A stretch of DNA of 64,000 nt, taken from contig BAAHQB010000105.1 of the NCBI GenBank assembly GCA_054601695.1, positions 310,001-374,000 of the forward strand, given 5' to 3'. A model generated the notes under the pieces. That model made no database searches and was not told where the DNA came from. It saw only the letters and a program-made list of their open reading frames with translations. A program made the translations under genes and the position numbers. Source of the stretch: Amorphochlora amoebiformis. Lineage: Eukaryota > Cercozoa > Chlorarachniophyceae. Positions 15,726-30,459 of this stretch are shown here, piece after piece; positions within the stretch are counted from its first letter, which is position 1, and each line of letters begins with the position of its first letter.

Positions 15726-15970
15726 CCTCTGGGAAATATATGGATGCTTCTCCTTCCCTGATGCACTAGTTTTTGGGCGATAAAGTTAGAAATAGAAAGA
15801 TTGCAAATCACGATTGTGCAATCATGGTCCAAACTCTCAAGGATATTTTACTTGAATAAATCAGTATTTTTGGATAACGTGAAGCTAACATTAAAGCTAA
15901 CATCAAAGCTTACATCAAAGCCAACGTCAAAGCTTACATCAAAGCTACCTGATACCCTCTCCTCATGCAT
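450..15970 (-). CDS. TRM1: tRNA (guanine26-N2)-dimethyltransferase, TRM1/TRMT1 family (21 exons)
   Basis: SAM-dependent enzyme that makes m2,2G26 in tRNAs. Exons 5' to 3': 15970-15938, 15765-15727, 15622-15566, 14937-14882, 14399-14364, 13542-13501, 12765-12693, 12155-12076, 11948-11898, 11309-11259, 9706-9638, 9192-9126, 8940-8867, 8322-8264, 7752-7684, 6384-6315, 5448-5397, 4603-4551, 3542-3467, 1469-1407, 491-450. Every junction keeps phase and has GT-AG. Family motifs read in order: [25 protein letters not shown] (about residues 29-43), [14 protein letters not shown] (75-88), [19 protein letters not shown] (146-155), [28 protein letters not shown] (230-242), two zinc-type Cys pairs (LQCVRC and CEICGG, followed by [11 protein letters not shown]), RIMGVLSVV, and VSLSH...YKTDAPAR (to 390). 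About 404 residues are read, the size of the catalytic core. Start chosen at ATG 15970, 11 codons before the conserved REG motif. The exact C-terminus near the left edge is unresolved. Identity is firm; single exon borders may be off by a few bases. Confidence 0.95.
2569..2757. repeat. Tandem duplication, period about 99 bp
   Basis: The ACATAAACARTTACA...TTGGTATATACTT...GCTTATGCA...ACAAC...TATACATACAAACATACAT block is present at 2569-2650 and 2668-2752. Confidence 0.9.
3822..4532. repeat. GA-rich (GAGA)n tract of about 700 bp
   Basis: Purine-rich on plus, with GATAGA and GAAGAGAG variants. The Leu/Ser-rich ORFs of 245 and 280 codons on the opposite strand are translations of this tract. It ends 19 bp before the donor side of TRM1 exon 4603-4551. 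Confidence 0.95.
4660..5398. repeat. Telomere-like TTAGGG repeats (TRM1 intron)
   Basis: Degenerate TTAGGG at 4660-4860, a TA tract, then better units at 5010-5398 with near-perfect TTAGGG runs at 5080-5165. The block ends exactly at the 5' splice site of the TRM1 exon 5448-5397. Confidence 0.9.
5587..5866. repeat. Direct repeat of about 100 bp flanking poly(A)43-poly(G)14
   Basis: Copies at 5587-5700 and 5771-5866 share ATGTATACATTCATATAAT, AATTCTTAGGTAATATGTA and TGTGTGTACATTTATATACGTA. Between them lie A at 5714-5756 and G at 5757-5770. It is inside the TRM1 intron 6314-5449. Confidence 0.9.
6640..7190. repeat. Degenerate minisatellite, period mostly 44-54 bp
   Basis: About ten diverged units sharing ATATGTACATGGGCT and AAGCGCATGTAGTAGCCGT words. 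Starts of the GTACAT word include 6671, 6733, 6779, 6908, 6958, 7107 and 7155. Lies in the TRM1 intron between 7684 and 6384. The short ORFs inside are not coding. Confidence 0.9.
7241..7253. repeat. Poly(G)13 tract
   Basis: Thirteen G residues following a TA tract, within a TRM1 intron. Confidence 0.9.
7775..7890. repeat. Telomere-like TTAGGG repeats (TRM1 intron)
   Basis: Mostly TTAGGG and TTAGGGTAAGG units. The block starts about 20 bp outside the 3' splice site of the exon 7752-7684; the acceptor AG itself lies in a GGGTTAG word. Confidence 0.9.
7990..8262. repeat. Tandem minisatellite, about 80 bp unit, abutting a TRM1 splice donor
   Basis: A GAGTTGGAAACCCTA-like word recurs at about 7998, 8092 and 8172, and as AGAATGGAAACCCGTA at 8252-8268, which overlaps the donor of exon 8322-8264. 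Units are separated by TA/ATACGTATGCATA DNA. Confidence 0.85.
8640..8866. repeat. Telomere-like TTAGGG repeats (TRM1 intron)
   Basis: Several perfect tandem TTAGGG units at 8640-8685, then degenerate units up to the donor of the TRM1 exon 8940-8867. Confidence 0.9.
9796..10886. repeat. Telomere-like TTAGGG-derived block with strand switches (TRM1 intron)
   Basis: Degenerate GGGTTAGCTAGGGTTAG-type repeats. The G-rich strand is on plus at about 9796-10135, then CCCTAA-type at about 10137-10322, G-rich again 10325-10450, CCCTAA 10453-10563, and G-rich 10565-10886. A GCTA insert (GGTTAGCTAGGG) is common to most units. It lies inside the TRM1 intron between the exons at 11259 and 9706. Confidence 0.9.
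15882..15946. repeat. 12-bp tandem repeat overlapping TRM1 exon 1
   Basis: Five to six units of AAGCTTACATCA type. On the sense (minus) strand each unit reads TTTGATGTAAGC or a variant. Three or more contain a potential GT donor; two contain perfect GTAAGC. The first unit supplies the end of exon 1 (ATG 15970) and its donor at 15937. Confidence 0.85.
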
Positions 15971-15988
15971 ACCCCTCCTTGTCCACCT

Positions 15989-16072
<84 letters not shown>

Positions 16073-16177
16073 ATATATATATATATATGTATATAATATG
16101 CATACATTTATACAAATTATTATACACAGTATAAATTTGTATATGTATGTAACGTATATATATATATAATATATATC

Positions 16178-16235
<58 letters not shown>

Positions 16236-16307
16236 TATGTATATATGTATGTACGTATATATATATACATATATATACACATATATATATATATATATAC
16301 ATATATA

Positions 16308-16339
<32 letters not shown>

Positions 16340-16394
16340 AATAATTATATATAATATATATATATATATATTATTTTATGAGTATTGCGTGGCT

Positions 16395-16632
16395 TGTACA
16401 CACATCGCACACACACAACGCACCACACCACCACGTGCACACCGCACACATACCCCGCACACCGCACACATACCCCGCACACCTACCCCGAATACACACC
16501 AAAGACACACACCCCGCACATAAACACGCCGCATATACACACTCCTAATATATACAACCTACACACACACACCAAAACACCGCAGACACACAATGCATAC
16601 AGCACATACAAACACACGCAGCACCCTCGCAT
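16395..16632. repeat. CA-rich block with CACCGCACACATACCCCG units
   Basis: Cytosine-rich (CACACACC, ACCGCACACATACCCC) DNA between TRM1 and the gene at 17 kb. The ACCGCACACATACCCCGC word is tandemly repeated at 16439-16485. It is open in one frame as THTTHHT but shows no coding signal. Confidence 0.8.
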
Positions 16633-16722
16633 GTGTGATTTGTGGATATGTGGATATACATATAACACATATATACACACGTATACAATATACATATATG
16701 ATGTATTATACATAATATATAC

Positions 16723-16768
<46 letters not shown>

Positions 16769-16929
16769 TTACACATAAATGTATTTACATACATCGTATC
16801 ATTGGGAGTGTATGTGTGCGTGGGCCTCTCAGAGTTGCTCTCGAAGCGTCTGAGAGTCTCTCTCAAGATCCTCTGAACCTCCTTCAGGCATCGGCCAACA
16901 TGTTCGGCACATATCGAGGTACACTTTTG

Positions 16930-17263
16930 CTATGTATTCGCAGCTCCGGAGAAGGCGAACCAACTTCCTTCGTCTCGATCCCTCCCCACCGTAAAAGTTC
17001 GATGAAAATAGCATACAATTATAAAAATCTCTAAATTCCTCTCCGATATGGTCTTACCTTGGCCTAGTCTTATCAAAAGCCACCCAATAGCCATGATGGC
17101 GAACGGCCGCCATCTCGTCCGCATTTTTAAAACGCCAATTATGAATTATTCGGGAGCTAAGATGGGATGCACTGACACCCTTAATGCGTGTGGAAGTGTC
17201 CATAAGGTAGCAGTAATCTGAACTTACCCCTATTGGGCCTATTCTGAAGAACGAAATACTCAT
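16930..17263 (-). CDS. Possible small gene, unknown function
   Basis: A 69-codon open frame starts at ATG 17261-17263 and ends at a strong donor (CCAAG, then GTAAGA at 17057). Joined over a 76-nt intron to 16981-16930 it gives about 86 residues ending at TAG (exons 17263-17058 and 16981-16930). A competing acceptor at 17031-17032 would need a 27-nt intron and would end at TGA 16829. The frame contains an aromatic stretch (GYWVAFDK) but no family I recognise. Open frames of this length occur by chance in the GC-normal islands here, and the opposite strand is also partly open, so this is weak. If real, it is divergent to the plus-strand gene at 17350. Confidence 0.25.
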
Positions 17264-17349
17264 ATCCTATACTCTCATAATCTCACTAACATTGGTTTCT
17301 CAGGGTTGGATTAACTTAAGCAATCTAGTGGTTTCAAAACGCTGCGATC

Positions 17350-19594
<2,245 letters not shown>

Positions 19595-19690
19595 TTGTCT
19601 GATAAGAGAGACATAGGGAGCGGACAGTTGGTACTCTCATGTCACTTTTTTTTCTGGGATAGTGATTGCGTCCTTGTATATTATTGGGTA

Positions 19691-19811
19691 TGAAGTTAAA
19701 AGCAAAAAGTGAGGTATTCTATGTCATGCATGACCGTTTTTGGGGTGGCATGAAGTTGTTAAAAGCCAAAGTGAGGTATTTTCTATGTCATGCATGACCG
19801 TTTTTGGGGGT
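19691..19811. repeat. Tandem duplication, about 60 bp
   Basis: TGAAGTT...AAAAGC...AAGTGAGGTATT..CTATGTCATGCATGACCGTTTTTGGGG at 19691-19745 and 19751-19810, just downstream of the plus-strand gene that stops at 19594. Confidence 0.9.
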
Positions 19812-19952
19812 TGGCGACAGCATATATATATTGATATAATATATATATATATATTATATATATATATATATATATATGAAAATATATATATATATATATA
19901 TATGTAAATATAGACTATATATATATACATATATGTGTGTGTGTGTGCGCGT

Positions 19953-19993
<41 letters not shown>

Positions 19994-20039
19994 CAATATA
20001 TATATGTATTGTATGTAACTCTATACCCATATATAACTC

Positions 20040-20722
20040 ATGTGAGGTTATGCTCCCTCAGGATTTTTTTTTTTTCCAAAAAATTGAAGAGATAAATTTT
20101 GCGCGCCAATGAAAGTGATGGGCATGTGTACGTACTTTTTGCAGTAATCAGACTGCTTTTTCCTGTTCTTGGCGTTATTCTCACTCGCAGATTTCTCAAA
20201 AAATAAAATTGAAGTTCACCTAGGAGATGTTTCGTAGGTCCTTTCATTATTAGTTGTAGCTACGAATTCATCTAGGTCATGCTGAAATGATAATTAAGTG
20301 ACTGCCGTACATGTAATTGAGCGCATTAGAATTTGTTTCTAACCGAAGCTAGAACGTAACTACTACTAGTTGTCACAAGTGTGTCCCTCGGTTTAGGCGC
20401 TGCGGCATTTCTAGATGTACTAGTGTAACTTAATTTTCATAGCAGCATGGATCGATTCAAGCTTCTCTAGATAATATTTAATTATTTAAATCCGATATCG
20501 CTGTTTTTGTATCTCTACAAGTCTAGTATATCTAGTATATATTGCACACTAAATATTATTGTGGTTTTCTAGGTGTTTGTTCCATTTATCTAATTATATT
20601 CCAGTATTCTAGGTATTGTGGATAAATACCATTAATATAATTTAATATATCTAATACTGGATAAGTAAACTGATATATGCATATACTAGATATATACTAC
20701 ATATATATCTAATATATACCTA

Positions 20723-20781
<59 letters not shown>

Positions 20782-20960
20782 CGTATACATGAAAACAGTG
20801 TGATGAAAATACTATTGGTTTTATATTTTTTATTCTAGTACCTAGAGTATATATAGCCAGATTGCATGCACATATATCATACTCGGTGGGTATATCTTGC
20901 AGTGATTCCGGCATTCCGGGTCAAAAACAATTAATTACAATTACCTGGCCAACGATATCG
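20040..20960. other. Non-repetitive AT-moderate interval with no recognisable gene
   Basis: This 0.9-kb stretch lacks TA tracts at first (20040-20500), then becomes a degenerate TATATCTAG/CTAGATATAT-rich stretch (20460-20720). A 69-codon minus frame (20038-20247) and a minus ATG frame at 20914 are open, but no splice, domain or composition signal supports them. It lies between the convergent ends of the genes at 19594 and 20998. Confidence 0.5.
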
Positions 20961-20997
20961 TACGACATACTTTAGAAGATTACCAGACTAAGTAATG

Positions 20998-21175
20998 CTA
21001 AACCATAATTTTGACGTCTAATTGCTTTGCTTCGGTGTCCACTGGATCAGCTGTGATGGAATGAGAGCGCCGTTTGAGATGAATGCCCAGCTCTCCATGT
21101 GTAACGGCCGATGGTTCGAATACTTTGATAGGTGCTGCAACGCGTTGTATATCATATAAATATTGAAGTCCATAC

Positions 21176-21236
<61 letters not shown>

Positions 21237-21416
21237 TTTTTAAAAAAATACAATATAAATGCGCACATATTATTATTCGCACATATTATTATTTTGTGGA
21301 ATACATATTCGTATATATATACAGTATGCATAAACAATATGTCCATATGCATATATATATATATATATATATATATTATGTATGTTACATGTATAGTTGT
21401 ACGTAAATGTAAACGT

Positions 21417-21468
<52 letters not shown>

Positions 21469-21668
21469 GTATATGTAATATATGTATATATATATATATG
21501 TATAATATATATGTATATATATATATATGTATGTACATGCGTAATTAAACGGATATGAAAACGTACATACTATATGGACAAGCCCAACCTCTTTTGGCAT
21601 CTGCATCCACAATCTCCATCTCCTTCCCGTGGTTTTTATGCTCATTTACATTCCTATACATTATACAT

Positions 21669-21713
<45 letters not shown>

Positions 21714-21770
21714 AAAGGTATATATTGTATGGAAATTATACATGAGTATATTTTCACAAACTGTGTGAAT

Positions 21771-21802
<32 letters not shown>

Positions 21803-22083
21803 TGCTATATATTTATATACAATATATATATATAAATATATATATATAGATGTGTTTATATATATATGTGTGTGTGTATGTGTATATGTATATGTATATA
21901 TGTATATGTATATGTATATTATACATACATAAATGTGTACATTTTCGCACGCATATATAATATATATATATATATAATTGTATATATGTCTATTACATTT
22001 GATATATATATATATATATAATAAATATATATATTTATATATGTATAACTACTTATATGTAAATATATATTTATATTCTTATG

Positions 22084-22121
<38 letters not shown>

Positions 22122-22265
22122 TTATATATGTATCATATATATAAAATATTTTAAGAAAAAGACGCAAACAATACAAACATAGACTCACACACAAATATTA
22201 TATATATTATATAATGTATATATATTGATACATACATATATGTATTTACATATATATATACATAT

Positions 22266-22299
<34 letters not shown>

Positions 22300-22447
22300 G
22301 TATATATCATGTATATATAAATTGAGTTGTATAGTCATATATATATATATATATATATATATGTGTATGTGCATATATACATATATACATATATAAATAT
22401 ATATGTGTATGTATGTATGTGTATGTATATATATAAATATACATATA

Positions 22448-22498
<51 letters not shown>

Positions 22499-22797
22499 GG
22501 AATTGTATAGTTAGAAGGCCGGATATCAAATATCAGCGAAATTGTCTCCAAAAAATGTCGCGTTTATTTCATCCAATACATAAATATATATACATATATA
22601 AAAATATATATTTATATATATATGTATGAATATATATATCGATAAATAAAAGTATATGTAATGTATACGTATAATATATATACATATATGCATACATACA
22701 TATATATATATATATGTGTATATATATACGGTATATATAATATATATATATGTTTATATATCTATATATACATATATTTACACATATATGTATAGTA

Positions 22798-22828
<31 letters not shown>

Positions 22829-22986
22829 AATTAGATGTATTCGTATATATTTATGTATGTGATTTGACGGGTTACTCGGTTTTCTTGGTGAATATTGCCG
22901 AGATATCGACCCTTCTTGCACTGAAGCGAGGTAGACCCGGCACAAGCAATCCAAACTGTAACAAAAATATGTACATACATACATAC

Positions 22987-23018
<32 letters not shown>

Positions 23019-23164
23019 GTATATATATGTATATACGTATATATTATTGTACCACCTGTACTTGAAAATGATGATAATTATAATACTAATAATGATAATG
23101 TTGAAGGTACCTACACATTTTGGCCAAGGATGATGAATATTGTATGCACATATATAAAATATCT

Positions 23165-23204
<40 letters not shown>

Positions 23205-23260
23205 TATATTATATTACACATATATATATATATATATTATATATATATATATCTATATTG

Positions 23261-23293
<33 letters not shown>

Positions 23294-23871
23294 GTGAGTG
23301 TCATTTTAGTTGTTATTATGGTGTATTACGTACTTATGATGCGCATAATTACGACAATACTGAAACAGAGAAAGAAGAACTGGGAAGAGTTCGAAAGAGT
23401 CGAGAAAGATTCAACCAAGGTATGTGCGTCCTCTCCAGAATTCGCTCCGGGCATGATTATCTGCATAACAGAACATTCGCATTAGCATTAGGTTTAGGCT
23501 TCAGCTTGTCGATACAATATGAACTAAACCCACCCCAGTACCCAATCTAATCCGAATCCCAATTCTTAACGTTTAACCTAACTCATATTTAACCTTTACC
23601 CTAACGTTACCCAACGAGTCAACCTCCCTTTTCCTAATCCCTTTGACTCGATCTTTAAACTCAAGCTTAGCTCTGACGATAGTATCTACTATGCCCCCCC
23701 AAAAGAGATAGAACCTTGGGTTGAGCCTTCGAATCTTCCAACTTTTAAACCGATGATTCCGGAAAATAATACAAGAGAGAGAGAGTTACATGAGATGAAA
23801 GAAGAGGTGATATACATATTCAAACATACATATATACATACACAGTAGTACATGCAATATTATAAATGAAT

Positions 23872-23928
<57 letters not shown>

Positions 23929-24356
23929 TACACATGTGGGTATGGTATTTACCTCCCCGGGTTGAGTGTCTGCCGTAGACTGTATTAAGGGAAATAAGAC
24001 AAATTATACATTAATTTTATTGGTTCAAATTGGTGTGAGATTACATAATATATATACATAACTTATATATTTAAATATTACATATATACATTGTATTTAT
24101 AATTAGGTTTCATCGTAGATATGTAGGATTATGAATATAAATATTTATAATATTTACATATATTATATTATATACATATATATATATATATATATGTACA
24201 TATATATATATATATGTATGTATATGTAAATTTTATGAATATATAGGCAACAAACACACACACACACATATATATACATGTATATGTATATATGTATATA
24301 TATATATATATTGTATACATATATATCCATCTATGTACACACACAAATATGTATAT

Positions 24357-24403
<47 letters not shown>

Positions 24404-24885
24404 ATACCATAATCAAGAAAACAAATATAAAGAAACAGACCAATCCTCTCACGGGGCTCGAACTTCTCCCTTGAGGCACAGGAGTTTTAATCCGATCTAT
24501 TGGTGGCGCTGTGGGGTTATTAAATGGGTTAGGGTCGCAAGGAGGGGTGAAGGGTTAGATTAAGGTTAGACTTAGAACAGAGGTCGGGCTAGAAGGGTTA
24601 GATAGGACTAACGCTTCGGCTTAAGAGATAGCCCTAGATCAGGCCTAGGCTTGGCTATATTTAGGGTTATTTTTTGCTAGATTTTGGATTAAAATGACGA
24701 CTCGGTAAAGAATAGGATAGGATTGTGCTAAGGCAATGGTTATAATTAGGGGCTGGTGAGAGGGTTATGTCTAGTATTAGGGATTAGAGGCAAGTTGGGA
24801 AGGACATGGGATATATATGATACACGCATATATATATATATATATATTAGTATATTTCAATATTTCAAACATATCTACAGATATG

Positions 24886-24928
<43 letters not shown>

Positions 24929-25007
24929 TACACACACATACACACGCACATATATATATATATATGTATAAATATATATATATATATATATACATATATA
25001 CACACAC

Positions 25008-25041
<34 letters not shown>

Positions 25042-25112
25042 TATTTTTAAGTATGTGTTGTACATCAAATTGACCTATGTCGATTTGCCGTGGTTGGTCT
25101 TCGATGATTTGC
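20998..25112 (-). CDS. Probable membrane protein, unknown function (5' end not found)
   Basis: Phase-continuous minus-strand exons 5' to 3': 25112-25075, 24496-24408, 23979-23953, 23460-23334, 22955-22876, 21640-21589, 21134-20998 (TAG). The reading gives two hydrophobic segments ([13 protein letters not shown] at 24.4 kb; [15 protein letters not shown] into WIACAG across 23.3 and 22.9 kb), a Ser/Gly-rich linker between them ([12 protein letters not shown]), and a charged C-terminal tail ([17 protein letters not shown], ending KQLDVKIMV). No start codon was identified; it should lie between 25.1 and 27 kb. No family recognised. The plus strand is open over several of the same islands and also has usable splice sites (GTATGT at 23420), so the strand call is not secure. 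Confidence 0.42.
23490..24800. repeat. Two degenerate telomere-like stretches in opposite orientation
   Basis: CCCTAA-type on plus at about 23520-23640 (aaccctaacgttaccc style) and TTAGGG-type at about 24525-24800. Both are strongly decayed. They flank the islands at 23.65-24.0 kb read as intron/exon of the minus-strand membrane protein. Confidence 0.6.
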
Positions 25113-25435
25113 CTAACAGTGTGGGAATCCTTGCGCTCATATACCTTTGCCTCCTTTTGTGTAAATAAACTTATATGTTTTCGTACATGAAAAATTATTT
25201 ACATGCACACACATGTATAGATACATATACATATATATATTATAAATGTATTATACACACATATAGATAACTTTCACCTATCTATGCCTGATTATGTAGA
25301 TATAGAAACACACATATACATTGTACATGTATATGGTGTAATGTTATATGTATGATAATAAATAGGTTATACGTACATACATACACACATCCACAATTAT
25401 ATATATATATATATATGTATATATATAATATATAC

Positions 25436-25470
<35 letters not shown>

Positions 25471-25558
25471 CATATGTACATATATACACATATATACATA
25501 TATATGTATATAAGTGTAAAAATACATTTATTATAAATATACATATAAGTGTAAAGAA

Positions 25559-25597
<39 letters not shown>

Positions 25598-25678
25598 TGC
25601 CTACATTTTACCTAGACACGCACACACACACACACATATATATATATATAATATAAATATATACATACATATATATAT

Positions 25679-25714
<36 letters not shown>

Positions 25715-25727
25715 TATATATATACAC

Positions 25728-25783
<56 letters not shown>

Positions 25784-25874
25784 GTATATATGTATATATA
25801 TATATATTATATATGATTGTATGTTTTCACACACATAAATATTTATTTACACACACACATACTTTACATATATG

Positions 25875-25910
<36 letters not shown>

Positions 25911-26272
25911 CACATATACATATGTATACATATATATACATATATACACATATATGTAATTCTTATTTTTATATACATTACATGTAATAAACATATACAT
26001 GCATATGTACATATGCATATGCGCACATATATACATATACACATACTTTCATACACATGTATATGGACACTTGCATATAATATGTATGCATGTGTGCATG
26101 CATATATTTACACGTATGTAAATGTATAGAAAAATATACATATAAATGTATGTATCATGTTTATACCGCCCTCTGAGCACTAACCCAAATCTACGATACT
26201 CAAGACTACAGATAATATATATATATATATATATATATGTGTATATATACATATACATACATCTATATATAT

Positions 26273-26303
<31 letters not shown>

Positions 26304-26316
26304 AATATACATGTAC

Positions 26317-26430
26317 TTGTAGAAACATACACACGATACTCACATATGTGTATATTATGAATAACCCCGCTCAAGACTACAGATAACCCCTATATATATA
26401 TATGTATATATTCACGCACACACACATATA

Positions 26431-26466
<36 letters not shown>

Positions 26467-26545
26467 AAAACATTTTCTTGTAGAAACGTACACACGATAC
26501 TCGCATATGTATATATGTTATGAATACCGCTTCCCGCTCAAGCCA
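26317..26545. repeat. Imperfect direct repeat, about 160 bp apart
   Basis: TTGTAGAAACRTACACACGATACTCRCATATG...TTATGAATA...CCGCTCAAG at 26317-26380 and 26478-26540; a CTCAAGACTACAGATAA fragment also occurs at 26199. The 25.2-27.0 kb region around it holds no gene I can support. Confidence 0.8.
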
Positions 26546-27000
26546 GAATGGTCTACGGTACCCAAGACCATACGTAACACAAGCGAGGTTTATGCCCTGT
26601 GAATAAAAAAAAAAGAGGAAATAATGAGAAAAAAGGAATAAATAACATAAGTAACACGTTATTTACTTCTCAAAATCCCAATCCCAATCATATCCCTAGC
26701 CCAAATTCTAGCCCAACCTAACCTAGCCCCAACCCAACTGACGGTGTAGTATTGAGGAAGAAAATGATCGTTAACGGAGATGGCCCGAGATCTATGTATA
26801 TAAAATTTATATTATATATATAGATATAAACATATATTCCTTCTTATATACATATACATGTGCATTGGGCATATATATGTATATATGTATATATATATAT
26901 GTATATATATGTATATATATATATGTATATACATATATAATGTGTACATTTATATTGCTTCAAAGTATAGGTAAAAAGGCATTGTAGATAGGTATTAGTG

Positions 27001-27006
27001 TTTATT
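27001..27006 (-). promoter_or_regulatory. Possible polyadenylation signal of the lipase gene
   Basis: AATAAA on the minus strand begins 7 nt downstream of the lipase TAA stop. In such AT-rich DNA this could be chance. Confidence 0.3.
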
Positions 27007-27012
27007 TGACAT

Positions 27013-27247
27013 TTACATCGTAACGATATACCTTCTCATAGCCCTTTCGATATGACTTGGGTCACACACCAGGTTTCCATTTCCGTCTACAATCACCTGT
27101 ATATACAATACATATATATTATACATACATACATACATATGTGTAATTATATATACATATATATATATATATATAATATATACATATAATACATATATAT
27201 ATACATATATACATACATATATATATATATATAACATATATATGCAC

Positions 27248-27282
<35 letters not shown>

Positions 27283-27967
27283 TATTTAAATGTATATATA
27301 TATATACATGTGTGTGTGTGTCCTATACATAAATATATGTACATACATATATATAAATATATTATATATATATATATATATACTTACATACATACATATA
27401 TATATATATATATTATATATATACATATATATATTTATATGTATGTATTTATTTATAATACGAAACATCCCACCGCTCTCCCGACGTGACGATATAGACA
27501 GCAACACCTTAGAATGAAAATACTTCAGCTTTTGGCTTAGATTTACGGTTAGAGAATAAGGCTCATGTTTTGGGGTTGGGGTTGGATTTCGTTGATGTCA
27601 CGGATATGACCAGTTTTGAGATTTGGGTTAGGATGAGTGAAGCATAGGTTTGGTTAGGGTGAGTATTTGGATTCGGATACGGGTTATTGGGTTCAGTTTG
27701 AGTTGTGTTTCATTAGAAGATCTGGGAGAAATGGGTCAGGGTTCGGGTTAGCGTTACTACTAGGGTTAGGGCTAGGGCAGGGTTGGGAAATTCTATTATA
27801 AAATCTAGGAGCGATTGGTTCAGGATTCGAATTAGGGTTACTGCTAGGCTTGTTAGGGTGTGGTAAGGAAATTCTACCAGAAAAATGAGTCTGGGACCGT
27901 TGGGACTATGTCACGATCGTATATGATCTAAATGTTTGTATTAATACACATGAAATACGCGAATAAA

Positions 27968-28003
<36 letters not shown>

Positions 28004-28102
28004 GTACCATATATATATTATATATGTATACATATATATATATATATGTCCGTGCATAAAGATGTATTATATATGTATCAAAAATATGTATAAATATATA
28101 CT

Positions 28103-28146
<44 letters not shown>

Positions 28147-28168
28147 GTAATTTATATATTTATATCTA

Positions 28169-28203
<35 letters not shown>

Positions 28204-28445
28204 GTTTAAAAAATATACCTGTACATGCATAAAAAGATTTTTTATATGTATTATATATTATATATATATATATATATGTACATATATATATATTACATTT
28301 ATATATTACATTATATACATATATACATATATAAATGTATATATATATATATATGTATATACCTATATATATATGTATATATTAAATAGGTATACAAATA
28401 CAATATCATATACATATATATATATATATTTATATGTATATATAC

Positions 28446-28507
<62 letters not shown>

Positions 28508-28508
28508 A

Positions 28509-28558
<50 letters not shown>

Positions 28559-28916
28559 GTACGGTCTTTAATACTCGAAAGCTGTTGGGAACCATTGTGT
28601 TAAAGGCGGCCCGAAACTCATGATTGCCCACTCTTGGAGAACCATAGTTATACATATGCACGTCAGCATGCAACTTCGCCCTAGAAGAATACACAAATAT
28701 CTTGTGAATATAGGTTGCATATCATACATCATATATATCTACAATACATGTATATATATATGTATATATATATATTTAATATACATATATGTATATATAT
28801 ATATATATGTATATATATATGTATATTATATATATGTACATACATATATTCATCACTCTCTCTCGTAGAATAATATATATTTTACATACAATAATATTAA
28901 GAATAATAATAATATT

Positions 28917-28973
<57 letters not shown>

Positions 28974-29297
28974 CTATATGGGAGAGAGAGACAGAGAGAG
29001 GATGCAATACATACGAATATCTACTCCTACCGATGTATCATATCTATGATATATAAATTAAATTTACACATGTTTGTGTATACCACATGTAAATATATTA
29101 TACATATATATATATATATAATAATAATAATAGTATACTATATATATATATGTATATATATATATTATACTATATTAGGCAATGTGTAAACACACACGGA
29201 GTGAATATCCATCATATGTATACACATCCCATATATGTTAAATATACATATATATATATATATATACATACATATATATATATATATATATATGTAT

Positions 29298-29350
<53 letters not shown>

Positions 29351-29854
29351 CACATACACACATACAATATATATATATATATATATACATAATCTTTTCA
29401 TACATATATTTAGAAGTTTACAAGCAAGACATACCGAATTCTCCAAATCCCAACAATAGCCAAACTCTAATCCCAACTCTAGCCTAATCTAGCTTTATAT
29501 CAATACCCTAAACTCTAACCCTAACCCTAATCCTAACCTCGCTTCATATGCGCAGAAAGTTGCCAGAGCACCTGTTAAAACAGAATGTTGTCATTCCCAA
29601 AATTAGATAATATCTCACTGTGTAAGGGATATGGATCGGGCTTGGATGCTTCAATGTGTTTGTATAAAAAGACCTGTGTTGGGGTAGGTTAGACTTACAT
29701 TTTGAGAGAGTTTGTACATATTATATACTGATAGTTTGTGTGTATAAATACATACATGTGAATATATATGTGTATATATATATGTATATATATATATATA
29801 TATAATATATATTTTTATGTACATATGCATACAAACATATATACATACATATTT

Positions 29855-29898
<44 letters not shown>

Positions 29899-29922
29899 TA
29901 CATATATATATATATATACATT

Positions 29923-29976
<54 letters not shown>

Positions 29977-30001
29977 GCACACACACACACACACACATAC
30001 A

Positions 30002-30035
<34 letters not shown>

Positions 30036-30064
30036 CATATATATATATATATGTGTATATGTAT

Positions 30065-30098
<34 letters not shown>

Positions 30099-30419
30099 AC
30101 ATGTATATATATACATATGTATACATATGTATAACTCCAGATAATTCATACCCCCCAAAGAATGGCCAGTGCAGAAGACAATAGGCTTAGTTTTCTAGTG
30201 TTAAGGGAATGGTTAGCGTGAAGATGAGACTATTCAGCAAGACGTAGCCAAGCATAGCGTTAGCGTATGGGTTTGGGGTGGGGACAGGGCTAGGGATAGG
30301 GTTAGGGCTAGGTTTAGGGCTAGAGTACGATGTATACACAAACTATCACGCGTACGTTAAGATTCGGTAGAAGAATATTGTGTGTATATATGCTTCATAT
30401 GTATGTATAAATACTTGCA

Positions 30420-30459
<40 letters not shown>

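Noticed and set aside
22857-23830. Plus-strand alternative gene (TM helix, then [16 protein letters not shown], then [16 protein letters not shown])
   Set aside because: Phase fits for three exons and one donor is excellent, but acceptors are poorer and it conflicts with a longer phase-consistent minus-strand chain; left as an open alternative rather than annotated.
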